A stretch of 59,714 nt of DNA from Paenibacillus agricola (GCF_011440305.1 NZ_JAAOIW010000027.1:1-59714), one strand, 5' to 3'. Shown: positions 31,033-42,767, numbered from the stretch's first letter. A program made the numbers and translations. The notes: a model not told the origin generated them from the sequence alone.

Positions 31033-33108
31033 ATGGCTAGAGAGTTCTCCTTGAAAGATACACGTAATATTGGGATTATGGCGCATATTGATGCTGGTAA
31101 AACTACCACGACTGAGCGTATCTTATTCTTTACAGGCCGTACTCACAAAATCGGAGAAGTGCATGATGGCGCTGCGACGATGGACTGGATGGAGCAAGAG
31201 CAGGAGCGCGGAATTACGATTACTTCCGCTGCTACAACTGCCGCTTGGAAGGGTCACCGCATTAATATTATCGATACCCCGGGACACGTTGACTTCACTG
31301 TTGAAGTAGAACGCTCCCTGCGTGTGTTGGACGGGGCAGTTGGAGTATTCAGCGCTAAAGAAGGCGTTGAGCCTCAGTCGGAAACGGTGTGGCGTCAAGC
31401 TGACCGTTATAATGTTCCTCGGATTGCTTATGTTAATAAAATGGATATCATCGGAGCTGACTTTCTTGGAGCGATCCAGCAAATGCGCGAGAAATTAGGC
31501 GCTAATGCAATTGCTATTCAATTGCCGATTGGTGCTGAAAGCGATTTTGACGGCATCATTGACTTGATTGAACAGAAAGCACACATCTTCAAAGATGATA
31601 AAGGTGAAAACATCGAGATAGTTGATATCCCTGATGAATTCAAAGACCAAGTTGAAGAATTAAGACTTGAGTTAGTTGAAAAAATAGCAGAGCTTGACGA
31701 AGAGCTGACCATGAAATACCTTGAAGGTGAAGAAATCACTGTTGAGGAACTCAAAGCAGCACTACGTCTCGGCGTATGCCAAGTAAAAATCTTTCCTGTT
31801 ATTTGCGGTTCGTCATACAGAAATAAAGGTGTTCAATTGATGATGGATGCGGTTGTAGATTACCTACCATCTCCTCTTGATGTGCCTGATATTAAAGGCG
31901 TGCTGGATGACGGCACAGAAGTCATCCGTAAATCTTCGGATGAACAGCCTTTCTCAGCACTTGCCTTTAAAATCATGACGGATCCTTATGTAGGAAAGCT
32001 TACTTTCTTCCGTGTTTACTCTGGTGTGTTAAATTCAGGATCTTATGTACTTAACGCTACCAAAGGCAAACGCGAAAGAGTTGGACGTATTCTGCAAATG
32101 CACGCAAATGCACGTCAAGAGATCAGCATCGTTTATGCTGGTGACATTGCAGCGGCTGTAGGCTTGAAGGATACAACAACGGGTGATACACTTTGTGAAG
32201 AGAAGCACCCAGTAATCCTTGAGAAAATGAATTTCCCTGATCCTGTTATTCAACTTGCTGTTGAGCCGAAAACGAAGGCTGACCAAGATAGAATGGGTAT
32301 TGCTTTATCCAAGCTGTCTGAAGAAGATCCGACTTTCCGTGCACATACAGATGAAGAAACGGGTCAAACGATCATTGCTGGTATGGGTGAGCTTCATCTA
32401 GAGGTTCTAGTAGACCGTATGCTTCGTGAATTCAAGGTAGAAACCAACGTGGGTAAACCTCAGGTTGCTTACCGTGAAACGTTCCGTGCAGAAGCTAGAG
32501 TTGAAGGTAAGTTTGTACGCCAATCCGGTGGTCGTGGACAATATGGACATTGTTGGGTTATCTTTGGACCGCAAGAACCGGGAGCTGGCTTCCTGTTTGA
32601 AAGCAAGGTCGTAGGTGGTTCTATTCCTAGAGAATTTATCGCCCCGATTCAAGCCGGTATCGAAGAAACAATGAAAAACGGTGTTATTGCCGGTTTCCCA
32701 TTGGTTGATATTAAAGCAACTGTGGTTGACGGCTCCTATCATGATGTTGACTCGAATGAAATGGCATTTAAAATTGCCGGATCGATGGCTTTGAAGGCAG
32801 CAGCAGAAAAATGCCGCCCAGTATTGCTTGAGCCTATTATGAAAGTAGAAGTAACCGTACCAGAAGAGTACATGGGTGACGTCATTGGTGACTTGAACTC
32901 ACGCCGTGGTCGGATCGAAGGAATGGATTCTCGTTTCGGAGCGCAAATTATCCGTTCGAAAGTGCCTCTCTCCGAGATGTTCGGATATTCCACGACATTG
33001 CGTTCCCGTACCCAAGGACGCGGTGTATACTCGATGGAATTATCACATTATGAAGAAGTGCCTAAGTCCATTTCGGAAGAAATTATTGCGAAACACAAAG
33101 GCGCATAA
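31033..33108 (+). CDS. fusA: Elongation factor G
   Basis: 691 aa. GTPase motifs [15 protein letters not shown] (P loop near 17-24), DTPGHVDFT and NKMD are present, followed by domains II-V with [13 protein letters not shown] and the tip segment of domain IV. It catalyses ribosomal translocation. ATG 31033 lies 8 bases after AAAGGAG; an earlier TTG at 31015 overlaps the SD region and is rejected. Single full-length copy in this window. Confidence 0.98.
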   Translation: MAREFSLKDTRNIGIMAHIDAGKTTTTERILFFTGRTHKIGEVHDGAATMDWMEQEQERGITITSAATTAAWKGHRINIIDTPGHVDFTVEVERSLRVLDGAVGVFSAKEGVEPQSETVWRQADRYNVPRIAYVNKMDIIGADFLGAIQQMREKLGANAIAIQLPIGAESDFDGIIDLIEQKAHIFKDDKGENIEIVDIPDEFKDQVEELRLELVEKIAELDEELTMKYLEGEEITVEELKAALRLGVCQVKIFPVICGSSYRNKGVQLMMDAVVDYLPSPLDVPDIKGVLDDGTEVIRKSSDEQPFSALAFKIMTDPYVGKLTFFRVYSGVLNSGSYVLNATKGKRERVGRILQMHANARQEISIVYAGDIAAAVGLKDTTTGDTLCEEKHPVILEKMNFPDPVIQLAVEPKTKADQDRMGIALSKLSEEDPTFRAHTDEETGQTIIAGMGELHLEVLVDRMLREFKVETNVGKPQVAYRETFRAEARVEGKFVRQSGGRGQYGHCWVIFGPQEPGAGFLFESKVVGGSIPREFIAPIQAGIEETMKNGVIAGFPLVDIKATVVDGSYHDVDSNEMAFKIAGSMALKAAAEKCRPVLLEPIMKVEVTVPEEYMGDVIGDLNSRRGRIEGMDSRFGAQIIRSKVPLSEMFGYSTTLRSRTQGRGVYSMELSHYEEVPKSISEEIIAKHKGA

Positions 33109-33145
33109 TATAAAATATAAGTTATTCGAGGAGGCAATCTAAGCC

Positions 33146-34336
33146 ATGGGAAAAGCGAAATTCGAACGTAATAAACCGCATGTTAACATCGGGACTATCG
33201 GTCACGTTGACCACGGAAAAACAACACTAACTGCAGCTATCACAACTGTACTATCCAAAAGATACGGTGGCGCAGCAGTAGCTTTTGACCAAATTGACAA
33301 AGCACCAGAAGAGCGCGAACGCGGTATCACTATCTCAACAGCACACGTTGAGTATGAAACGCCTAACCGTCACTATGCACACGTTGACTGCCCAGGACAT
33401 GCTGACTATGTTAAGAACATGATCACAGGCGCAGCACAAATGGATGGAGCTATCCTAGTAGTATCTGCTACTGATGGTCCTATGCCACAAACTCGTGAGC
33501 ACATTCTTCTGTCCCGCCAAGTTGGCGTACCTTACATCGTTGTATTTTTGAACAAATGCGACATGGTAGATGACGAAGAGCTTCTTGAATTGGTTGAGAT
33601 GGAAGTTCGCGACCTTCTTAATGAATATGAATTCCCAGGTGACGATACTCCAATCATCCGTGGAGCAGCTCGTGAAGCTTTGGCAAACCCAGAGGGCCCT
33701 TGGGCTGATAAAATCGTCGAATTGTTTGAACAAGTCGATACTTTTATCCCAACTCCTGAGCGTCAAACTGAAAAGCCTTTCTTGATGCCGGTTGAGGATG
33801 TATTCTCAATCACAGGTCGTGGTACTGTTGCTACAGGTCGTGTAGAGCGTGGTACTGTTAAAATTCAAGAAGAAGTTGAAATCATTGGTCTTCAAGAAGA
33901 AACTCGCAAATGTATCGTTACAGGCGTAGAAATGTTCCGCAAATTGTTGGACTCCGCACAAGCGGGCGACAACATTGGCGCATTGCTTCGTGGTGTAGAC
34001 CGTAAAGATATCGAGCGTGGTCAAGTATTGGCTAAACCGGGTTCCGTTAAAGCCCATACTGCATTTTCCGCTTCAATCTACGTTCTTACTAAAGAAGAGG
34101 GTGGCCGTCATAAGCCTTTCTTTACAGGCTACCGTCCACAGTTCTACTTCCGTACAACTGACGTAACAGGTATTATCTCCTTGCCTGAGGGTACTGAAAT
34201 GGTTATGCCTGGTGATAACATCACCGTTACGGTTGACCTGATCTCCCCAATTGCTATTGAAGAAGGTACTCGTTTTGCGATTCGTGAAGGCGGTCGTACT
34301 GTTGGTGCAGGCGCTGTAGCTACAATCACTAAATAA
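33146..34336 (+). CDS. tuf: Elongation factor Tu
   Basis: 396 aa. [10 protein letters not shown] (residues 19-28), [12 protein letters not shown] and NKCDMVDD form the GTP site; domain II and III follow. It delivers aminoacyl-tRNA to the ribosome. SD GAGGAGG is at 33129-33135. Codon use is strongly biased to highly expressed choices, as expected. Last gene of the str operon, ended by a strong hairpin. Confidence 0.98.
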   Translation: MGKAKFERNKPHVNIGTIGHVDHGKTTLTAAITTVLSKRYGGAAVAFDQIDKAPEERERGITISTAHVEYETPNRHYAHVDCPGHADYVKNMITGAAQMDGAILVVSATDGPMPQTREHILLSRQVGVPYIVVFLNKCDMVDDEELLELVEMEVRDLLNEYEFPGDDTPIIRGAAREALANPEGPWADKIVELFEQVDTFIPTPERQTEKPFLMPVEDVFSITGRGTVATGRVERGTVKIQEEVEIIGLQEETRKCIVTGVEMFRKLLDSAQAGDNIGALLRGVDRKDIERGQVLAKPGSVKAHTAFSASIYVLTKEEGGRHKPFFTGYRPQFYFRTTDVTGIISLPEGTEMVMPGDNITVTVDLISPIAIEEGTRFAIREGGRTVGAGAVATITK

Positions 34337-34350
34337 GTACATGCAATCTA

Positions 34351-34389
34351 GAAGAGCCTTCCATCAGATTGATGGAAGGCTCTTGCTTT
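34351..34389 (+). terminator. Terminator after tuf
   Basis: Perfect 14-bp stem AAGAGCCTTCCATC with GATGGAAGGCTCTT (34352-34384), loop AGATT, followed by a T-rich GCTTTG tail. Confidence 0.88.
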
Positions 34390-34453
34390 GTAAGCACGTT
34401 TTGTGATGACTTTGGGCTATTAAAAATAAAATATAAATAAAGCAAAGTTCTTC

Positions 34454-34482
34454 TTGCTTTTTCTTTGGGTATTTTATATAAT
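34454..34482 (+). promoter_or_regulatory. Promoter of the S10-spc-alpha ribosomal cluster
   Basis: TTGCTT (34454-34459), exact 17-base spacer, perfect TATAAT (34477-34482). It is the only clear promoter found ahead of rpsJ; the transcript would have a leader of about 130 bases. Confidence 0.75.
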
Positions 34483-34520
34483 AGTTAACGTTGGTCTGAG
34501 ACGTTGCGATGATGTGAGAG

Positions 34521-34565
34521 GTTGCTGACACACCCGGCCCCTTTGCCATGGGGAAGGCGTCAGGA
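34521..34565 (+). promoter_or_regulatory. Structured leader of the rpsJ operon
   Basis: Outer stem CTGAC (34525-34529) with GTCAG (34559-34563), inner CCCC (34538-34541) with GGGG (34550-34553). It lies between the promoter and rpsJ. S10 operons are often autoregulated through their leader (L4 in E. coli); which protein would act here is not known. Confidence 0.55.
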
Positions 34566-34577
34566 GATTTTCACTGA

Positions 34578-34928
<351 letters not shown>

Positions 34929-34980
34929 TGCACATGTGCATAAATAATTGATAGTTATAAGAAGAAAAGAGGTGTCAACG

Positions 34981-35604
34981 ATGACTAAAGGTATCTTAGG
35001 AAAAAAGCTTGGAATGACCCAAGTATTTACTCCAGAAGGCTTGGTAATTCCTGTAACGGTAATTCTAGCTGGTCCTTGCACGGTTTTGCAAAAGAAGGAC
35101 GCTGAGAACGACGGATACGAAGCTATTCAAATCGGTTTTGATGATAAGAAAGAAAGAAAAGCAATTAAACCTGAGTTGGGCCATGCGAAAAAAGCGGGTG
35201 CAACACCTAAGCGCTACATTAAAGAGTTTCGCGGTATTCAGATCTCTGAATACGAAGTTGGCCAAGAAATCAAAGCTGACTTATTCACAGAAGGCGAATT
35301 CGTTGATGTTACAGGTACTTCCAAGGGTAAAGGGTTCCAAGGTTCCATTAAGAGACATAACCAATCCGTAGGTCCTATGGCACACGGTTCGCGTTATCAT
35401 CGTGGTCCAGGTTCCATGGGTTCCATTCAATCCAACCGTGTTCCAAAAGGCAAAAAGCTTCCAGGACACATGGGTCATGAAACGGTTACCATTCAACGCC
35501 TTGAAGTAATTAGAGTCGATACGGAGCGTAATGTGATCCTTGTAAGAGGTTCCATTCCAGGTCCTAAAAATAGCTACGTGAGCCTTAAATCTACAGTTAA
35601 GTAA
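34981..35604 (+). CDS. rplC: 50S ribosomal protein L3
   Basis: 207 aa. Begins [16 protein letters not shown]; the extended loop near residues 130-160 holds [17 protein letters not shown] and reaches the peptidyl transferase centre. ATG 34981 follows AGAGGTG; an earlier in-frame ATG at 34948 lacks an SD. L3 starts 50S assembly. Confidence 0.97.
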   Translation: MTKGILGKKLGMTQVFTPEGLVIPVTVILAGPCTVLQKKDAENDGYEAIQIGFDDKKERKAIKPELGHAKKAGATPKRYIKEFRGIQISEYEVGQEIKADLFTEGEFVDVTGTSKGKGFQGSIKRHNQSVGPMAHGSRYHRGPGSMGSIQSNRVPKGKKLPGHMGHETVTIQRLEVIRVDTERNVILVRGSIPGPKNSYVSLKSTVK

Positions 35605-35626
35605 AGCAGGAAAGGAGGATTAACAG

Positions 35627-36250
35627 ATGCCAAAAGTAGCCCTATATAATGTAACAGGTACCCAAATAGGGGAAGTTGAATTAGCGGATTCCGTTTTCGG
35701 TATTGAACCGCATTCCCATATTTTGAATGAAGCTGTACTGATGCAACGTGCTTCCATGAGACTTGGAACACACAAAGTCAAAGGACGTTCTGAAGTACGC
35801 GGTGGTGGACGTAAGCCATGGAAACAAAAAGGAACAGGTCGTGCTCGCCAAGGTAGTATTCGTGCCCCTCAATGGAAGGGCGGCGGTGTTGTATTCGGAC
35901 CAACTCCACGGAGTTATGCATACAAACTTCCTAAAAAAGTTCGTCGTATTGCAATCAAATCTGCGTTATCTTCTAAGGTAAACAGTAATGAAATCATCGT
36001 GTTGGATCAATTGCTATTGAATCAACCGAAGACCAAAGAGTTTGCAGCCATTCTTGGCAATTTGAAAGTGGATCGTAAAGCTTTAGTAGTAACAGCTGGT
36101 TATGAAGAAAACGTAGCATTATCTGCTCGTAATATTCCAGGCGTGAAATTTGTTGTCGCTGAAAGTATTAATGTGCTTGATGTTATGGTATATGACAAGC
36201 TGATCATCACTAAAGAAGCGATACAGAAAGTAGAGGAGGTTTTTGCATAA
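35627..36250 (+). CDS. rplD: 50S ribosomal protein L4
   Basis: 207 aa. The long internal loop (about 40-100, with [20 protein letters not shown]) lines the exit tunnel. SD AAAGGAGG is at 35611-35618. The stop overlaps the rplW start by one base (TAATG), so the two are translationally coupled. L4 could be the regulator of this operon, by analogy with E. coli. Confidence 0.97.
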   Translation: MPKVALYNVTGTQIGEVELADSVFGIEPHSHILNEAVLMQRASMRLGTHKVKGRSEVRGGGRKPWKQKGTGRARQGSIRAPQWKGGGVVFGPTPRSYAYKLPKKVRRIAIKSALSSKVNSNEIIVLDQLLLNQPKTKEFAAILGNLKVDRKALVVTAGYEENVALSARNIPGVKFVVAESINVLDVMVYDKLIITKEAIQKVEEVFA

Positions 36251-36540
36251 TGAAAGATCCTCGCGATATTATTAAACGCCCTGTAATCACAGAACGTACA
36301 AGTGATATGATGGCTGAGAAAAAATACGTGTTTGAAGTTGAGCTTCGTGCTAACAAAACAGAAATTAAATTAGCGATTGAGCAAATCTTCAAAGTGAAAG
36401 TAAATAAAGTTAACACTTTGAGAATGCCTGCTAAGCCTAAGCGTTACGGTCGTCATGCTGGGTATACATCCGAATGGAAAAAAGCGATTGTTTCACTAAG
36501 CGCTGATAGCAAAGAGCTTGAGTTTTTCGAGAGCGTGTAA
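36250..36540 (+). CDS. rplW: 50S ribosomal protein L23
   Basis: 96 aa. Begins [20 protein letters not shown]; the extended loop near residues 60-75 ([14 protein letters not shown]) reaches into the tunnel. L23 is the docking site for trigger factor and SRP at the tunnel exit. SD is GAGGAGG inside the end of rplD. Confidence 0.97.
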   Translation: MKDPRDIIKRPVITERTSDMMAEKKYVFEVELRANKTEIKLAIEQIFKVKVNKVNTLRMPAKPKRYGRHAGYTSEWKKAIVSLSADSKELEFFESV

Positions 36541-36568
36541 TTAACTTTTCAAGTAAGGAGGAATCCAA

Positions 36569-37399
36569 GTGCCAATCAAAAAATATAAACCAACGTCACC
36601 TGCAAGACGTGCTATGTCGGTTTCGACATTTGAAGAAATCACCACGTCAACACCAGAGAAGTCTTTGTTGGCTCCTTTGTTTAAACATGCTGGACGTAAT
36701 AACCAAGGTAAAATTACGGTTCGCCATCAAGGTGGAGGACATAAACGTAAATACCGGATTATCGATTTCAAACGTAATAAAGATGGAATACCAGGTCGCG
36801 TTGCTACAATAGAATACGATCCAAACCGTTCGGCTAACATTGCTTTGATTCATTATGTTGATGGTGAAAAGCGTTATATCATCGCTCCTAAGAATCTTAA
36901 AGTAGATGATCGCATTGAATCGGGTCCAGCAGCTGATATCAAGATCGGTAACGCGTTGCCGCTTGAGAATATCCCTGTAGGTACAGTTATCCACAACATC
37001 GAATTGAAGCCTGGTAAGGGTGGACAATTGGTGCGTGCAGCTGGTACAGAAGCTCAATTGCTTGGTAAAGAAGAAGCTTATGTAACGATCCGCCTTACTT
37101 CCGGCGAAGTTAGACGAGTTTTGAAGGTTTGCCGCGCAACCATTGGTTCTGTTGGTAACGAAGATTATGAATTGATCAAAATCGGTAAAGCTGGACGTTC
37201 GCGCTGGTTGGGCCAAAGACCTGAAGTTCGTGGTGTTGTTATGAACCCTAACGATCACCCACACGGTGGTGGTGAAGGCCGTGCTCCAATCGGTCGTAAA
37301 TCTCCAATGTCTCCTTGGGGTAAACCGACTCTTGGTTACAAAACACGTAAAAAAGGTAAAGCTTCTGATAAATATATCGTTCGTCGTCGCACGAAATAA
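36569..37399 (+). CDS. rplB: 50S ribosomal protein L2
   Basis: 276 aa. [16 protein letters not shown] in the N-terminal half and the C-terminal [20 protein letters not shown] carrying the conserved His near the peptidyl transferase centre. GTG start at 36569 after AAGGAGGA, giving [12 protein letters not shown] long antisense reading frame on the minus strand is only a shadow of its codon bias. Confidence 0.97.
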   Translation: MPIKKYKPTSPARRAMSVSTFEEITTSTPEKSLLAPLFKHAGRNNQGKITVRHQGGGHKRKYRIIDFKRNKDGIPGRVATIEYDPNRSANIALIHYVDGEKRYIIAPKNLKVDDRIESGPAADIKIGNALPLENIPVGTVIHNIELKPGKGGQLVRAAGTEAQLLGKEEAYVTIRLTSGEVRRVLKVCRATIGSVGNEDYELIKIGKAGRSRWLGQRPEVRGVVMNPNDHPHGGGEGRAPIGRKSPMSPWGKPTLGYKTRKKGKASDKYIVRRRTK

Positions 37400-37438
37400 T
37401 CGGAAATCAGTAGGGTTTGAAGAAAGGAGGAACGAAAT

Positions 37439-37717
37439 ATGGGTCGCAGTTTGAAAAAAGGTCCGTTTATTGACGGCTACCTGATGAAGAAAGTTGAAGC
37501 ACAAGGTGATACTCAAAAGAAACAAGTTATCAAAACTTGGTCACGTCGTTCGACAATCTTTCCTCAATTTATCGGTTTCACATTTGCGGTATATGATGGC
37601 AGAAAGCACGTGCCGGTATACGTAACTGAGGATATGGTTGGACATAAGCTTGGAGAGTTTGCTCCAACTCGTACTTACAAAGGTCATGATGACGACAAGA
37701 AAACAAGCAAACGCTAA
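37439..37717 (+). CDS. rpsS: 30S ribosomal protein S19
   Basis: 92 aa, standard length. [19 protein letters not shown] at the start and [14 protein letters not shown] at the end are family signatures. It binds the 30S head with S13. SD AAAGGAGG is at 37424-37431. Confidence 0.97.
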   Translation: MGRSLKKGPFIDGYLMKKVEAQGDTQKKQVIKTWSRRSTIFPQFIGFTFAVYDGRKHVPVYVTEDMVGHKLGEFAPTRTYKGHDDDKKTSKR

Positions 37718-37767
37718 TTAAAGATTCGTTTATGAAATAAGTAGTGAATGAAAGGAGGTACTTCAAT

Positions 37768-38103
37768 ATGCAAGAAGCAAAATGTATAGCAAGATATGTT
37801 CGTATTGCTCCCCGTAAAGTGCAGTTGGTCATTGACTTGATCCGTGGCAAAAAAGTAGGAGAAGCAATCGCAATTCTGCGTCATACACCAAGATCTGCTT
37901 CACCGATCGTTGAGAAAGTTTTGAACTCTGCCATTGCTAATGCTGAGCACAACTATTCTTTGGATCCGAACAACTTGGTTATTTCACAAACTTTTGTAAA
38001 CCAAGGTCCAACAATGAAAAGGTTCCGTCCTCGTGCTATGGGACGTGCAAGCCGTATCAATAAACGTACCAGCCACATTACAATCGTGGTATCCGAAAAA
38101 TAA
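37768..38103 (+). CDS. rplV: 50S ribosomal protein L22
   Basis: 111 aa. [20 protein letters not shown] at the start, and the C-terminal hairpin loop [19 protein letters not shown] that lines the exit tunnel. ATG 37768 follows AAAGGAGGT; an upstream in-frame ATG at 37744 has no SD. Confidence 0.97.
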   Translation: MQEAKCIARYVRIAPRKVQLVIDLIRGKKVGEAIAILRHTPRSASPIVEKVLNSAIANAEHNYSLDPNNLVISQTFVNQGPTMKRFRPRAMGRASRINKRTSHITIVVSEK

Positions 38104-38117
38104 GGGAGGGATAACGT

Positions 38118-38783
38118 GTGGGTCAAAAAGTAAACCCGGTAGGTTTTAGAGTGGGAGTCATTCGCGATTGGGAATCCAAATGGTACGCTGGTAAAGATTT
38201 CGGCGATTTACTCATTGAGGATTTGAGAATCCGTGAATATTTAAAGACTAAGCTGAAAGATTCAGCTGTATCGCATATCGAAATTGAGCGTGCTGCTAAC
38301 CGTGTGAATGTAACCATTCAAACAGCTAAGCCTGGTATGGTTATCGGTAAAGGCGGAGCAGAGATCGAAGTTATTCGTAACTACATCGCTAATCTGTCCA
38401 ACGGCAAAAAGATTCATATCAATATCTCTGAAATCAAGAACCCTGAGCTGGATGCGATTTTGGTTGCTGAAAGCATTGCACAACAATTAGAACGTCGTGT
38501 ATCGTTCCGTCGTGCGATGAAGCAAGCGATCCAAAGATCCATGAGAGCCGGAGCAAAAGGAATTAAAACAGCAGTAAGCGGTCGTTTAGGCGGAGCTGAA
38601 ATCGCTAGAAATGAAGGTTACAGTGAAGGTACAGTACCTCTTCATACATTGCGTGCAGATATTGACTATGGTACAGCAGAAGCTGCAACCACTTATGGAC
38701 GTATCGGCGTAAAAGTATGGATCTATCGCGGCGAAGTTCTTCCACCGGCTAAGAAAAAGGCTGTTACGGAAGGAGATAACTAA
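38118..38783 (+). CDS. rpsC: 30S ribosomal protein S3
   Basis: 221 aa. GTG start giving [13 protein letters not shown], preceded by AAGGGAGGG. The KH domain holds [18 protein letters not shown]; the C-terminal domain has [14 protein letters not shown]3 is at the mRNA entry channel. Starts 14 bases after rplV. Confidence 0.97.
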   Translation: MGQKVNPVGFRVGVIRDWESKWYAGKDFGDLLIEDLRIREYLKTKLKDSAVSHIEIERAANRVNVTIQTAKPGMVIGKGGAEIEVIRNYIANLSNGKKIHINISEIKNPELDAILVAESIAQQLERRVSFRRAMKQAIQRSMRAGAKGIKTAVSGRLGGAEIARNEGYSEGTVPLHTLRADIDYGTAEAATTYGRIGVKVWIYRGEVLPPAKKKAVTEGDN

Positions 38784-38785
38784 CT

Positions 38786-39220
38786 ATGTTAGTTCCAAAA
38801 CGTGTCAAACATCGTAAAGAATTCCGCGGTAAAATGCGTGGTAATGCAAAAGGCGGAACAGAAGTAAGCTTCGGTGAATTCGGTTTACAAGCGCTTGAGC
38901 CTTCGTGGATCACCAATCGCCAAATCGAGGCAGCTCGTATTGCAATGACTCGTTACATCAAACGGGGCGGTAAAGTTTGGATCAAAATTTTCCCATCAAA
39001 GCCAGCAACACAAAAGCCACTTGAGGTTCGTATGGGTAGTGGTAAAGGTAATGTTGAAAAATGGGTTTGTGTCGTAAAACCAGGTAAAATTATGTTCGAG
39101 CTTGCAGGTGTAAGCGAGGAAATCGCTCGCGAAGCATTGCGTCTGGCTGCTCATAAGCTTCCGATCAAAACAAAGTTCGTTAAAAGAGAAGATGTAGGTG
39201 GTGAAGCAAATGAAGGCTAG
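38786..39220 (+). CDS. rplP: 50S ribosomal protein L16
   Basis: 144 aa. Begins [19 protein letters not shown] and carries [20 protein letters not shown] and [11 protein letters not shown]. It lies near the A site and helps position tRNA. The gene starts 2 bases after rpsC, using GGAAGGAG in the rpsC end as SD, and overlaps rpmC by 11 bases. Confidence 0.97.
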   Translation: MLVPKRVKHRKEFRGKMRGNAKGGTEVSFGEFGLQALEPSWITNRQIEAARIAMTRYIKRGGKVWIKIFPSKPATQKPLEVRMGSGKGNVEKWVCVVKPGKIMFELAGVSEEIAREALRLAAHKLPIKTKFVKREDVGGEANEG

Positions 39221-39410
39221 TGAATTTCGCAACCTAACCACTGCTGAAATTGAACAAAAAATTGCCGGCTTTAAGGAAAGACTCTTTAGCCTCCGTTTTC
39301 AACTAGCTACCGGTCAACTGGAAAACCCAGTTCAGATCCGGGAAGTCCGCAAAGAGATTGCTCGTGCAAAGACTGTTTTGCGTGAAAGAGAACTGGGGAT
39401 CATTAGTTAA
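39210..39410 (+). CDS. rpmC: 50S ribosomal protein L29
   Basis: 66 aa. [18 protein letters not shown] and the second helix [20 protein letters not shown] are typical. ATG 39210 follows AGGTGGTGA and overlaps the rplP end by 11 bases; an upstream GTG at 39198 is less likely. It sits beside L23 at the tunnel exit. Confidence 0.95.
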   Translation: MKASEFRNLTTAEIEQKIAGFKERLFSLRFQLATGQLENPVQIREVRKEIARAKTVLRERELGIIS

Positions 39411-39433
39411 TGAGTGAGAGAGGAGGATCTTCA

Positions 39434-39697
39434 ATGACTGAACGTAACGATCGAAAGAATCAGGTAGGTAAAGTTGTTAGTGACAAGATGGAGAAAACTA
39501 TCGTTGTTGCTGTTGAAACATACAAAAAACATAACCTTTATCACAAAAGAATTAAATCAACAAAGAAATTCAAAGCACATGATGAAAATAACGAAGCTAA
39601 AATCGGTGACGTTGTGAAAATTATGGAGACTCGTCCGTTGTCGAAAGACAAGCGTTGGAGACTGACTGAGATTGTTGAAAAAGGCGTTTTATCATAA
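39434..39697 (+). CDS. rpsQ: 30S ribosomal protein S17
   Basis: 87 aa. [18 protein letters not shown] and [15 protein letters not shown] identify the OB-fold protein that binds 16S helix 11. ATG 39434 follows GAGGAGGA by 6 bases. The upstream ATG 39410, which overlaps the rpmC stop, would add eight residues but has no better SD. Confidence 0.95.
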   Translation: MTERNDRKNQVGKVVSDKMEKTIVVAVETYKKHNLYHKRIKSTKKFKAHDENNEAKIGDVVKIMETRPLSKDKRWRLTEIVEKGVLS

Positions 39698-39741
39698 ATT
39701 AGCTTATAATTAGCATCATTTCCGGAAGGAGGGTTTAAACA

Positions 39742-40110
39742 ATGATACAACCTCTATCTCGTTTAAAAGTAGCTGACAATTCTGGAGCTAAGCAATTGAT
39801 GTGCATTCGCGTACTTGGTGGTACAGGTCGTCGTGTGGGTCATATTGGTGATTTAATCATCTGCTCGGTAAAAGAAGCAACACCAGGTGGCGTTGTCAAA
39901 AAGGGTGACGTAGTAAAGGCAGTTATTGTTCGTACGAAAAGTGGTGCACGTCGTAAAGATGGTTCATACATCAGCTTCGATGAGAATGCAGCAGTAATCG
40001 TTAAGGATGATAAAAGTCCTCGCGGAACTCGGATTTTTGGACCAGTTGCTCGTGAACTTCGCGACAGGGATTTTATGAAAATCGTTTCACTTGCTCCAGA
40101 AGTTATCTAA
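39742..40110 (+). CDS. rplN: 50S ribosomal protein L14
   Basis: 122 aa, standard length. [20 protein letters not shown] and [15 protein letters not shown] are signatures. It forms part of the intersubunit bridge with 16S rRNA and the RsfA (RsfS) docking site. SD GGAAGGAGGG is at 39724-39733. Confidence 0.97.
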   Translation: MIQPLSRLKVADNSGAKQLMCIRVLGGTGRRVGHIGDLIICSVKEATPGGVVKKGDVVKAVIVRTKSGARRKDGSYISFDENAAVIVKDDKSPRGTRIFGPVARELRDRDFMKIVSLAPEVI

Positions 40111-40117
40111 TATAAAT

Positions 40118-40158
40118 ATGCTTACGAAGTTAGCGTTCTTCGAACGCTCTCAGGAGGT
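40118..40158 (+). repeat. Hairpin-motif unit C, abutting the rplX ribosome binding site
   Basis: ATGCTTACGAAG (40118-40129), two free bases TT, stem AGCGTTC (40132-40138), loop TTC, GAACGCT (40142-40148), then CTCAGGAGGT. The ATG of the box is out of frame with rplX. It fills most of the rplN-rplX gap. Confidence 0.85.
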
Positions 40159-40167
40159 GGAAACTCA

Positions 40168-40521
40168 ATGCCAAAGCAACCCAAGAAATTGGAGTCTCAC
40201 AATAATAAGCTAAACGTTAAAAAAGACGATAAAGTGTTCGTTATTACAGGCAAGGATAAAGGTAAAAAAGGCCGTGTAATCGCTGCATACCCTCGTGAAA
40301 ACCGCGTTCTGGTCGAAGGTGTGAACATGATCAAAAAACACAGCAAACCATCACAAGCTAACCCTCAGGGTGGTATCATTTCACAAGAAGCATCGATTCA
40401 TGTGTCTAACGTGATGCTGATTGATCCTAAGAGCGGCCTGCCTACCCGTGTAGGTTACAAAGTTCTGGACAACGGTAAGAAAGTGCGTGTAGCTCAAAAA
40501 TCCGGTGAAGTTATCGATTAA
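40168..40521 (+). CDS. rplX: 50S ribosomal protein L24
   Basis: 117 aa, with a KOW motif at [19 protein letters not shown] and the conserved NMIKKHSKP stretch. It is an early 50S assembly protein near the tunnel exit. The SD AGGAGGTGG is part of hairpin-motif unit C. A slightly longer N terminus ([15 protein letters not shown]) than in Bacillus is seen. Confidence 0.96.
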   Translation: MPKQPKKLESHNNKLNVKKDDKVFVITGKDKGKKGRVIAAYPRENRVLVEGVNMIKKHSKPSQANPQGGIISQEASIHVSNVMLIDPKSGLPTRVGYKVLDNGKKVRVAQKSGEVID

Positions 40522-40553
40522 TCGAAATCGTTAGGAAAGGAGGTACGTGAAAG

Positions 40554-41096
40554 ATGGCAGCAAGGTTAAAAGATCGTTTCTTAAATGAAGTTACTCCTGC
40601 TTTGATGCAGAAATTCAGTTACACAACGGTTATGCAGGTGCCTAAGATTGATAAGGTTGTAATTAACATGGGTGTTGGTGAAGCAGTTTCCAATTCCAAA
40701 GTGCTAGATGTAGCTCTTCAAGATCTTCAATTGATCGCTGGTCAAAAGCCAGTAGTAACTAAAGCGAAGAAATCAATCGCAGGCTTCAAATTGCGTGAAA
40801 ATATGCCAATCGGTGTAAAAGTAACGCTCCGCGGCGAGCGCATGTATCATTTCTTGGACAAATTGTTCAACGTAGCGCTTCCTCGTGTTCGTGACTTCCG
40901 TGGCGTATCGTCTAAAGCATTTGACGGTCGCGGCAACTATACATTAGGTCTTAAAGAACAATTGATCTTTCCTGAAATCGAGTACGATAAAGTAGATAAA
41001 GTGCGCGGCATGGATATCGTTATCGTAACGACTGCAAGATCGGACGAAGAGTCCCGTGAATTATTAACCCAATTAGGAATGCCGTTTACCAAATAA
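40554..41096 (+). CDS. rplE: 50S ribosomal protein L5
   Basis: 180 aa. [38 protein letters not shown] and [11 protein letters not shown] are conserved. It binds 5S rRNA with L18 and contacts P-site tRNA. SD AAAGGAGGT is at 40535-40543. Confidence 0.97.
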   Translation: MAARLKDRFLNEVTPALMQKFSYTTVMQVPKIDKVVINMGVGEAVSNSKVLDVALQDLQLIAGQKPVVTKAKKSIAGFKLRENMPIGVKVTLRGERMYHFLDKLFNVALPRVRDFRGVSSKAFDGRGNYTLGLKEQLIFPEIEYDKVDKVRGMDIVIVTTARSDEESRELLTQLGMPFTK

Positions 41097-41127
41097 GGTG
41101 ACGGTACAACCGGAGGTGTAAAAATAA

Positions 41128-41313
41128 GTGGCAAAAACTTCAATGATCGTGAAGCAACAGCGCACCCCGAAGTTTAAGGTGCAGGCCTATACACGCTGCG
41201 AACGCTGTGGCCGTCCGCATTCGGTTCTTCGGAAGTTCAAAATTTGCAGAATTTGTTTCCGCGAATTAGCACACAAAGGCCAGATCCCTGGCGTCAAAAA
41301 AGCAAGCTGGTAA
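41128..41313 (+). CDS. rpsN: 30S ribosomal protein S14, zinc-binding form (type Z)
   Basis: 61 aa, the short form. Two CxxC pairs, CERC (near 24-27) and CRIC (near 40-43), bind zinc. GTG start with CGGAGGTG upstream. A zinc-independent S14 paralogue is common in Bacillales elsewhere in the genome but is not in this window. Confidence 0.97.
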   Translation: MAKTSMIVKQQRTPKFKVQAYTRCERCGRPHSVLRKFKICRICFRELAHKGQIPGVKKASW

Positions 41314-41345
41314 TTACCCAAGTTTCGGGAAGGAGGTTCACAAAT

Positions 41346-41744
41346 ATGGTGATGTCAGATCCTATTGCAGATATGCTAACACGTATTCGTAATGCAAACG
41401 TTGTGCGTCATGAAACGGTAGAAATCCCTGCTTCGACGGTCAAAAGAGAAATTGCTGAGATCCTCAAAAAAGAAGGTTTTATCCGCGACGCTGAATATAT
41501 TGAAGACAACAAACAAGGTATTATCCGCGTATTTTTGAAATACGGTCCTAACAATGAACGTGTTATCTCCGGTCTGAAAAGAATTAGCAAACCGGGCTTG
41601 CGTGTTTACACAAAAAGCCAAGAGGTTCCACGTGTATTGGGCGGATTGGGAATAGCGATTATCTCCACTTCCCAAGGCGTTATGACAGATAAAGAAGCTC
41701 GTCAAACTAAAGCTGGCGGAGAAGTTATCTGCTACGTTTGGTAA
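41346..41744 (+). CDS. rpsH: 30S ribosomal protein S8
   Basis: 132 aa. [18 protein letters not shown] and the C-terminal [13 protein letters not shown] are signatures. ATG 41346 follows GGAAGGAGGTT and matches the Bacillus start; ATG 41352 is a near alternative. S8 binds helix 21 of 16S rRNA and represses the spc operon in E. coli. Confidence 0.97.
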   Translation: MVMSDPIADMLTRIRNANVVRHETVEIPASTVKREIAEILKKEGFIRDAEYIEDNKQGIIRVFLKYGPNNERVISGLKRISKPGLRVYTKSQEVPRVLGGLGIAIISTSQGVMTDKEARQTKAGGEVICYVW

Positions 41745-41775
41745 TATAGAATTTAAATGAACGGAGGTGCATACC

Positions 41776-42318
41776 ATGTCACGTATTGGTCGCAAGCCAA
41801 TTACAATTCCGAGTGGAGTTAATATTACACTCGACAACACTTTTATTACGGTTAAAGGCCCTAAAGGTACTTTATCACGTGAGCTACACAAAGATATGAA
41901 ACTGGTCGTCGGCGAAGCTGAAATTTCTGTTGAACGTCCATCCGATAATAAATTGCATCGTTCTCTACACGGTACTACAAGAAGCGTTGTTGCTAACATG
42001 GTTAGCGGTGTTACCGAAGGCTTTGCAAAAAACCTAGAGTTGGTTGGAGTTGGATACCGCGCTAATAAAACTGGTGATAAGCTAGTATTAAACGTTGGTT
42101 ACTCCCATCCTGTTGAAATCGAGCCGGAAAGCGGCATCGAATTTGATGTTCCTACGAACACTAAAATAACGGTTAAAGGTATCGATAAGGAATTAGTCGG
42201 AGCAACTGCTGCTAAGATTCGTTCTGTTCGTGAACCAGAACCTTATAAAGGTAAAGGTATTAAGTATGAAGGCGAACGCATTCTTCGTAAAGAAGGTAAA
42301 GCCGGTAAGAAGAAGTAA
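41776..42318 (+). CDS. rplF: 50S ribosomal protein L6
   Basis: 180 aa. [17 protein letters not shown] at the start, [10 protein letters not shown] and the C-terminal signature [15 protein letters not shown]. It lies near the GTPase-associated centre. ATG 41776 follows ACGGAGGTG by 6 bases. Confidence 0.97.
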   Translation: MSRIGRKPITIPSGVNITLDNTFITVKGPKGTLSRELHKDMKLVVGEAEISVERPSDNKLHRSLHGTTRSVVANMVSGVTEGFAKNLELVGVGYRANKTGDKLVLNVGYSHPVEIEPESGIEFDVPTNTKITVKGIDKELVGATAAKIRSVREPEPYKGKGIKYEGERILRKEGKAGKKK

Positions 42319-42371
42319 GCTTGCATAATGCGAGTTAACCTCTCATTTAAGTTGGAAGGAGCGAACCTCGA

Positions 42372-42740
42372 ATGATTAATAAAAGCGATAAAAACAAAGC
42401 ACGTCTGAAAAGACATTTACGTGTGCGTAAGAAAATTCAAGGAACGGCATTACGTCCGCGCCTGAATATCTTCCGTTCATCCAAGCATATGTACGCACAA
42501 TTAATTGATGATGTACAAGGCGTTACAATTGTATCGGCTTCCACTCAAGATAAAGAGTTGAAAGATGGCATTAGTAATGGCGGAAATGCAGAAGCAGCTC
42601 GCAAGGTCGGATCTTTAATTGCAGAGCGCGCTAAGCAAAACGGAGTAGAAAAAGTAGTTTTTGACCGCGGTGGATACTTATATCACGGACGTGTGCAAGC
42701 ATTAGCTGATGCAGCTCGTGAAGCTGGTCTTGAATTTTAA
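42372..42740 (+). CDS. rplR: 50S ribosomal protein L18
   Basis: 122 aa. [20 protein letters not shown] is the basic N terminus; [20 protein letters not shown] is the C-terminal signature. It delivers 5S rRNA to the 50S subunit with L5. SD TGGAAGGAG is at 42353-42361. Confidence 0.97.
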   Translation: MINKSDKNKARLKRHLRVRKKIQGTALRPRLNIFRSSKHMYAQLIDDVQGVTIVSASTQDKELKDGISNGGNAEAARKVGSLIAERAKQNGVEKVVFDRGGYLYHGRVQALADAAREAGLEF

Positions 42741-42767
42741 TCGAACTATACAAGGAGGTAAAATCAC

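Noticed and set aside
36647-37525. A 292-codon open frame on the minus strand over rplB
   Set aside because: It is a shadow of strongly biased codons in rplB; composition (Phe, Thr, Cys rich) is not protein-like and there is no SD or homology.
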